Shown here: in pieces, positions 7,415-9,590 of the stretch | How positions within the stretch are numbered: the first letter of the stretch is position 1 | Layout of the letters: the number at the start of each line of letters is the position of its first letter | Source of the DNA: Pseudomonadota bacterium | Lineage (GTDB): Bacteria > Pseudomonadota > Alphaproteobacteria > Rhizobiales > Kaistiaceae | Direction of reading: 5' to 3' | Length of the DNA stretch: 9,590 nucleotides | Assembly: GCA_023433185.1 (NCBI GenBank) | Contig: JAEZEN010000216.1 | Coordinates: 1-9,590 of the forward strand | Program-made: the position numbers and the translations under genes | The notes under the pieces: generated by a model | The model's database searches: none | Told to the model about the DNA's origin: nothing | The model's input: only the letters and a program-made list of their open reading frames with translations

Positions 7415-8110
7415 TCATCGGGTCGCGGCTCGGCCGCGGTTCAAACGCAGGGCGGGGCGCAGGACGTTCTCGGCGCGCGGAAACTCGATGCGGGCCGAGA
7501 AACGCTGGACGTCGCCGGCAGTGGCTTGGCTCCCCTGGATCGAAATCGCGCCGCTGAGCAGGTCCCCATCGCGCCGGAAGGCGGCCTCGCCGGTTTCCAC
7601 AATCCCCGTCGCGACGGTGCCCGGCGCGCCGTCGGCATCGCGCTGCACCAGCTTGAAGACACCGAAGAACGCCCCATCCGCAGCCGCGTCGAGACCGTTC
7701 TCGCCGACGACGGGCCCGGCGGTGCCGTCGCCGTCGCCGAGGCGCACCAGCACCAGGCAGAGCATCGTCGGCTCGGGCGCGTCGTCGAGCAGCATGCCCT
7801 GGACGCCCACGACGAACCCACCGGCCTCGTCGGCGCCATAGAGTCCGCCGCCGGCGAAGCCCGTCGCCAGTGCGCCGCCGATTTCACCGCGTGCGATGGG
7901 GGCATCGGGCGAACCCTCGGCGAGCGCCTTGAACCGCGCGATGTCGAAGCCTGGCGGCGGCATCTCGCATGCCGCGGGGCCGAGGGCATCGAACACGAAG
8001 TCCGCCTGCGGCTCGATGGCGAGGACCGGCGCATTCGCCGCAACGGCCAACAGCGAAATGCCTGCAATTGCCACGGCGCAACGCGCGCGGCGCATCGGGA
8101 GGTTCAGCAT
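7415..8110 (-). CDS. Exported protein of unknown function, first gene of the VWA operon
   Basis: I do not recognise this 231-residue family. It starts with a clear Sec signal peptide: arginines at 7, 8 and 10, a hydrophobic core from about 12 to 25, and probable cleavage after APVLA at residue 31. The mature part is about 200 residues, acidic, and rich in glycine and alanine. It has two cysteines (C48 and C118) that could form a disulfide, alternating hydrophobic patterns that suggest a beta-fold, and no membrane segment after the signal. The ATG at 8110 has AAGGA (8116-8120) five bases upstream; the second ATG at residue 6 has no such site. The stop codon overlaps an ATG of the next frame (ATGA), and the VWA gene's better start is 11 bases further on, so the two are very likely co-transcribed and act in the same compartment. 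The gene lies 167 bp downstream of the AraC-type gene. Confidence 0.72.
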   Translation of the reverse strand: MLNLPMRRARCAVAIAGISLLAVAANAPVLAIEPQADFVFDALGPAACEMPPPGFDIARFKALAEGSPDAPIARGEIGGALATGFAGGGLYGADEAGGFVVGVQGMLLDDAPEPTMLCLVLVRLGDGDGTAGPVVGENGLDAAADGAFFGVFKLVQRDADGAPGTVATGIVETGEAAFRRDGDLLSGAISIQGSQATAGDVQRFSARIEFPRAENVLRPALRLNRGRAATR

Positions 8111-8277
8111 CAGGATCCTTCGGATCGACGATTGCCCGGGTCATGCCGGGCGGGGAGAGCGTGGGGCGAGGTTAGTCGCTCTCGGAACGACGCTCTTGGG
8201 GCCAGCGGAACCGGATACGGGCCAGGCGGCACAGATCGGGATCGGCATCGCTGCCAATGCCGCCCGGTGGACGGCGT
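8111..8277 (-). other. Intergenic leader between the AraC-type gene and the exported cassette
   Basis: These 167 bases should hold the promoter of the two-gene cassette if it is not read from the AraC-type gene. I found no convincing -35/-10 pair and no GGAAC-N16/17-CGTT match on the minus strand. Two small inverted repeats are visible: GCCCGG-GTCATG-CCGGGC (8134-8151) and CGGCAT-N8-ATGCCG (8243-8262). The first would lie in the messenger leader just before the ribosome site, or could be a protein-binding palindrome. The second follows the AraC-type stop codon but lacks a T-run. Both are weak. Confidence 0.3.
8116..8120 (-). promoter_or_regulatory. Ribosome binding site of the small exported protein
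   Basis: AAGGA on the minus strand, five bases before the ATG at 8110. It supports 8110 over the in-frame ATG at 8095, which has no purine-rich site before it. Confidence 0.65.
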
Positions 8278-9252
8278 TCAGCGCGCCGCGAATGCCGCCG
8301 TCAGTGCGGCCGCGCGGACTTCCTTCGGGGCGGCATCGAAAGCGCGGCGAAAGCTCGCGTTGAACCAGGACAGGTCGCTGAATCCCGAGGACAGCGCGAT
8401 CTCGCTGATGGCGACCGTGCTCTGCGCGGGATCGCAGAGCCGTCGATGGACAAGGAGCAGCCGGCGCCCGGCGACGTAGTCGCGAAAGCTCGTGTGCTCG
8501 CCCGCGAACAGCGAACGGACGTAGCGGGGCGATATCCGGTGACGGGCCGCGATCCATGCACTGGTGAGCTCGGGCGAGGTGAGATTCCCCTCGATGTCGG
8601 CCTTGATCGCCCTGAGCCGCGCCGCGCGCACGCCGCGTCCCCGCGCGATCTCCTCCACTTCACGCCGGGCTCCCAGCGCCATCATCGTCAGGTCGTGGAC
8701 GTGCTGGGAGCAGGTCACGATCTCGTCGGCGGGCAGCAGGGCCAGCTCGTCATGCAGCGACCGCGCATAGCGCAGCAGCAATCGCCACTGGGGCGTGACG
8801 GGCACGATCTCGCGGAGCGCGCCGTTCAGGCTCGTACCGGCCGAACTGAGGATGGCGCGCGGGATCGACAGGTAGAAGACATCGTTCCGCTCACCGTGGA
8901 ACTCCGCCATTCCGGGCATCTCGTTCGGATCGAGATAGATCGAGCCGGGCTTGCAGATGACGTTGTTCCCGCCCTCCTGATACATCGAAAAGCCGCCGGA
9001 CATCGGCACGTGGACCATCACGTTGTCGCCGGTCTCGGCGGCGAGCGCCGGGGTCCGGACGACGGAGCAGCGCGAGTGCATGGTCTGCCCCGTCATGAGC
9101 GCCGGCAGCATGCCGATGGTGGTCTCGGATTCGAAGGTCGCGCTGTCCTGCGGGGTGATGTCGAGCCGGCACATCGACGCGACCGCATCCTGGAAGGCCG
9201 CCACGCGGACGTCCGGCTCGAAGTCGCTTGCGGAAAGGGAGAATACTGCCAC
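8278..9252 (-). CDS. AraC/XylS-family transcriptional regulator
   Basis: A 324-residue DNA-binding regulator. The N-terminal part (about 1-190) is a cupin-like sensing domain of the AraC-binding-like type. It shows a run of beta-strands including VMVHVPMSGGFSMYQ and the CKPGSIYLDPNE segment, a position where this group often has a GD/PGD turn. The C-terminal part holds two helix-turn-helix motifs. The first is around 226-248 (LTSAWIAARHRISPRYVRSLF). The second is around 277-315 (ISEIALSSGFSDLSWFNASF, then FRRAFDAAPKEVR), the standard AraC signature with Asp where Gly is usual before the APxExR segment. The start is GTG at 9252; an in-frame TAG only 12 bases upstream rules out a longer protein, and no Shine-Dalgarno sequence is visible. 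It is divergent from the stress gene by 178 bp and upstream of the exported cassette on the same strand. The inducer is unknown. Confidence 0.95.
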   Translation of the reverse strand: MAVFSLSASDFEPDVRVAAFQDAVASMCRLDITPQDSATFESETTIGMLPALMTGQTMHSRCSVVRTPALAAETGDNVMVHVPMSGGFSMYQEGGNNVICKPGSIYLDPNEMPGMAEFHGERNDVFYLSIPRAILSSAGTSLNGALREIVPVTPQWRLLLRYARSLHDELALLPADEIVTCSQHVHDLTMMALGARREVEEIARGRGVRAARLRAIKADIEGNLTSPELTSAWIAARHRISPRYVRSLFAGEHTSFRDYVAGRRLLLVHRRLCDPAQSTVAISEIALSSGFSDLSWFNASFRRAFDAAPKEVRAAALTAAFAAR

Positions 9253-9360
9253 GGCGCAAGGCTAGGGATCGTGGCACGCGGTGTCCAGATCGCGCTCCGT
9301 GCAATCCGCGGCTCGGCCGCCACCTCGTTGACGGCCTCAGCCTCCGGGATCCCAGCTCGT

Positions 9361-9385
9361 GGAACCAGCCATCCGGCGCAGCGTT
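9361..9385 (+). promoter_or_regulatory. EcfG-type general stress response promoter of the csbD-like gene
   Basis: GGAAC (9361-9365), a 16-base spacer, then CGTT (9382-9385) is an exact match to the GGAAC-N16/17-CGTT consensus of the alphaproteobacterial ECF sigma factor EcfG. It sits about 45 bases before the start codon, leaving room for a short leader with a ribosome site, and the downstream gene belongs to a general stress family. It is the only exact match I found in the intergenic sequence of this window. Confidence 0.8.
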
Positions 9386-9417
9386 ATTGCGGCGACGGCC
9401 AGCGGGCCGAAACCAAC

Positions 9418-9423
9418 AAGGAG
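9418..9423 (+). promoter_or_regulatory. Ribosome binding site of the csbD-like gene
   Basis: AAGGAG lies seven bases before the ATG at 9431. It is the strongest Shine-Dalgarno sequence in the window, consistent with a highly translated small stress protein. Confidence 0.85.
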
Positions 9424-9430
9424 CACGGAC

Positions 9431-9590
9431 ATGAACTGGGATCGCATCGAAGGCAACTGGAAGCAGTTCAAGGGCAAGGCCAAGGAGCACTGGGGCAACC
9501 TGACGGACGACGACCTCGATGTCGTCGACGGCAAGCGCCAGCAGCTCGAGAGCCGTCTCCAAGAGCGCTACGGCTACGCCAAGGACAAGG
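9431..9590 (+). CDS. CsbD/YjbJ-family general stress protein (3' end cut by window edge)
   Basis: The first 53 codons of a small hydrophilic protein are present; family members are usually about 60-70 residues, so most of it is here. It begins MNWDRIEGNWKQFKGKAKE and continues through WGNLTDDDLDVVDGKRQQ to QERYGYAKDK, closely following the E. coli YjbJ pattern (GNWKQFKGK, WGKLTDDD, GKR, RYGY). The family is abundant, soluble and induced by stress or in stationary phase; its molecular role is not established. The start is secured by a strong ribosome site, and an EcfG-type promoter lies upstream, so expression under the general stress response is likely. It is divergent from the AraC-type gene. 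Confidence 0.95.
   Translation, partial: MNWDRIEGNWKQFKGKAKEHWGNLTDDDLDVVDGKRQQLESRLQERYGYAKDK

Noticed and set aside
5529..7841. A 770-codon plus-strand frame opposite the VWA gene and its upstream neighbour
   Set aside because: It spans two well-supported minus-strand genes, and its translation is dominated by Arg, Asp, Gly and His with no recognisable fold or signal.
8243..8262. Six-bp inverted repeat as a terminator of the AraC-type gene
   Set aside because: The stem is short, the loop is eight bases and there is no T-run; this is expected by chance in such GC-rich sequence.
7367..8479. A 370-codon plus-strand frame across the exported-protein gene
   Set aside because: It crosses the small exported gene with its signal peptide, the intergenic leader and the end of the AraC-type gene, and has no domain of its own.
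8898..8925. A second GGAAC...CGTT pair inside the AraC-type gene
   Set aside because: The spacer is 19 bases instead of 16-17, and it lies within coding sequence with no gene start downstream.
9328..9356. TTGACG as a housekeeping -35 for the csbD-like gene
   Set aside because: No -10-like hexamer lies 16-18 bases downstream (CCCAGC), while a full EcfG-type match lies just beyond.

Overview
The window looks like chromosomal DNA of a GC-rich alphaproteobacterium. The basis is the very high G+C with long open frames on both strands, the gene families present, and a GGAAC-N16-CGTT promoter of the alphaproteobacterial general stress response (EcfG) type. The genus cannot be named from the sequence. 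I see no tRNA or rRNA, insertion sequence, prophage, integrase, CRISPR array or origin. Coding density is high, and no gap between genes exceeds 190 bases.

Layout from left to right. (1) Bases 1-1870, minus strand: a membrane-bound diguanylate cyclase (5TM-5TMR_LYT-like sensor, two PAS domains, GGEEF domain with an intact I-site) whose last few residues are cut off by the window edge. (2) Bases 1874-2059: a divergent intergenic region with possible promoters on both strands. (3) Bases 2060-3388, plus strand: a cytoplasmic metal-dependent amidohydrolase with all expected metal ligands. (4) Bases 3324-7403, minus strand: a very large exported von Willebrand factor A (VWA) protein that overlaps the amidohydrolase tail-to-tail by 65 bp. 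(5) Bases 7415-8110, minus strand: a small exported protein of unknown function that ends immediately upstream of the VWA gene. (6) Bases 8278-9252, minus strand: an AraC-family regulator. (7) Bases 9431-9590, plus strand: the 5' part of a CsbD/YjbJ-family stress protein, cut by the right edge.

How the genes may work together. The small exported protein and the VWA protein are almost certainly one two-gene transcription unit: the first stop codon overlaps an ATG (ATGA), and the better-supported VWA start lies 11 bases after the stop. Both products have Sec-type signal peptides, so they probably act together outside the cytoplasm. The AraC regulator lies 167 bp upstream on the same strand and is a candidate regulator of that pair, or of the divergent stress gene, but the sequence does not decide this. 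The diguanylate cyclase and the amidohydrolase are divergently transcribed neighbours with no evident shared function.

The least ordinary feature is the 1359-residue VWA protein. After the VWA domain it has several beta-rich segments, then two tandem copies of a four-cysteine module, then a distinct C-terminal domain, and finally an arginine-rich tail that reads into the neighbouring gene. I found no defence, conflict or biosynthetic system that I could name as new. The exported two-gene cassette is the best candidate for an undescribed unit.
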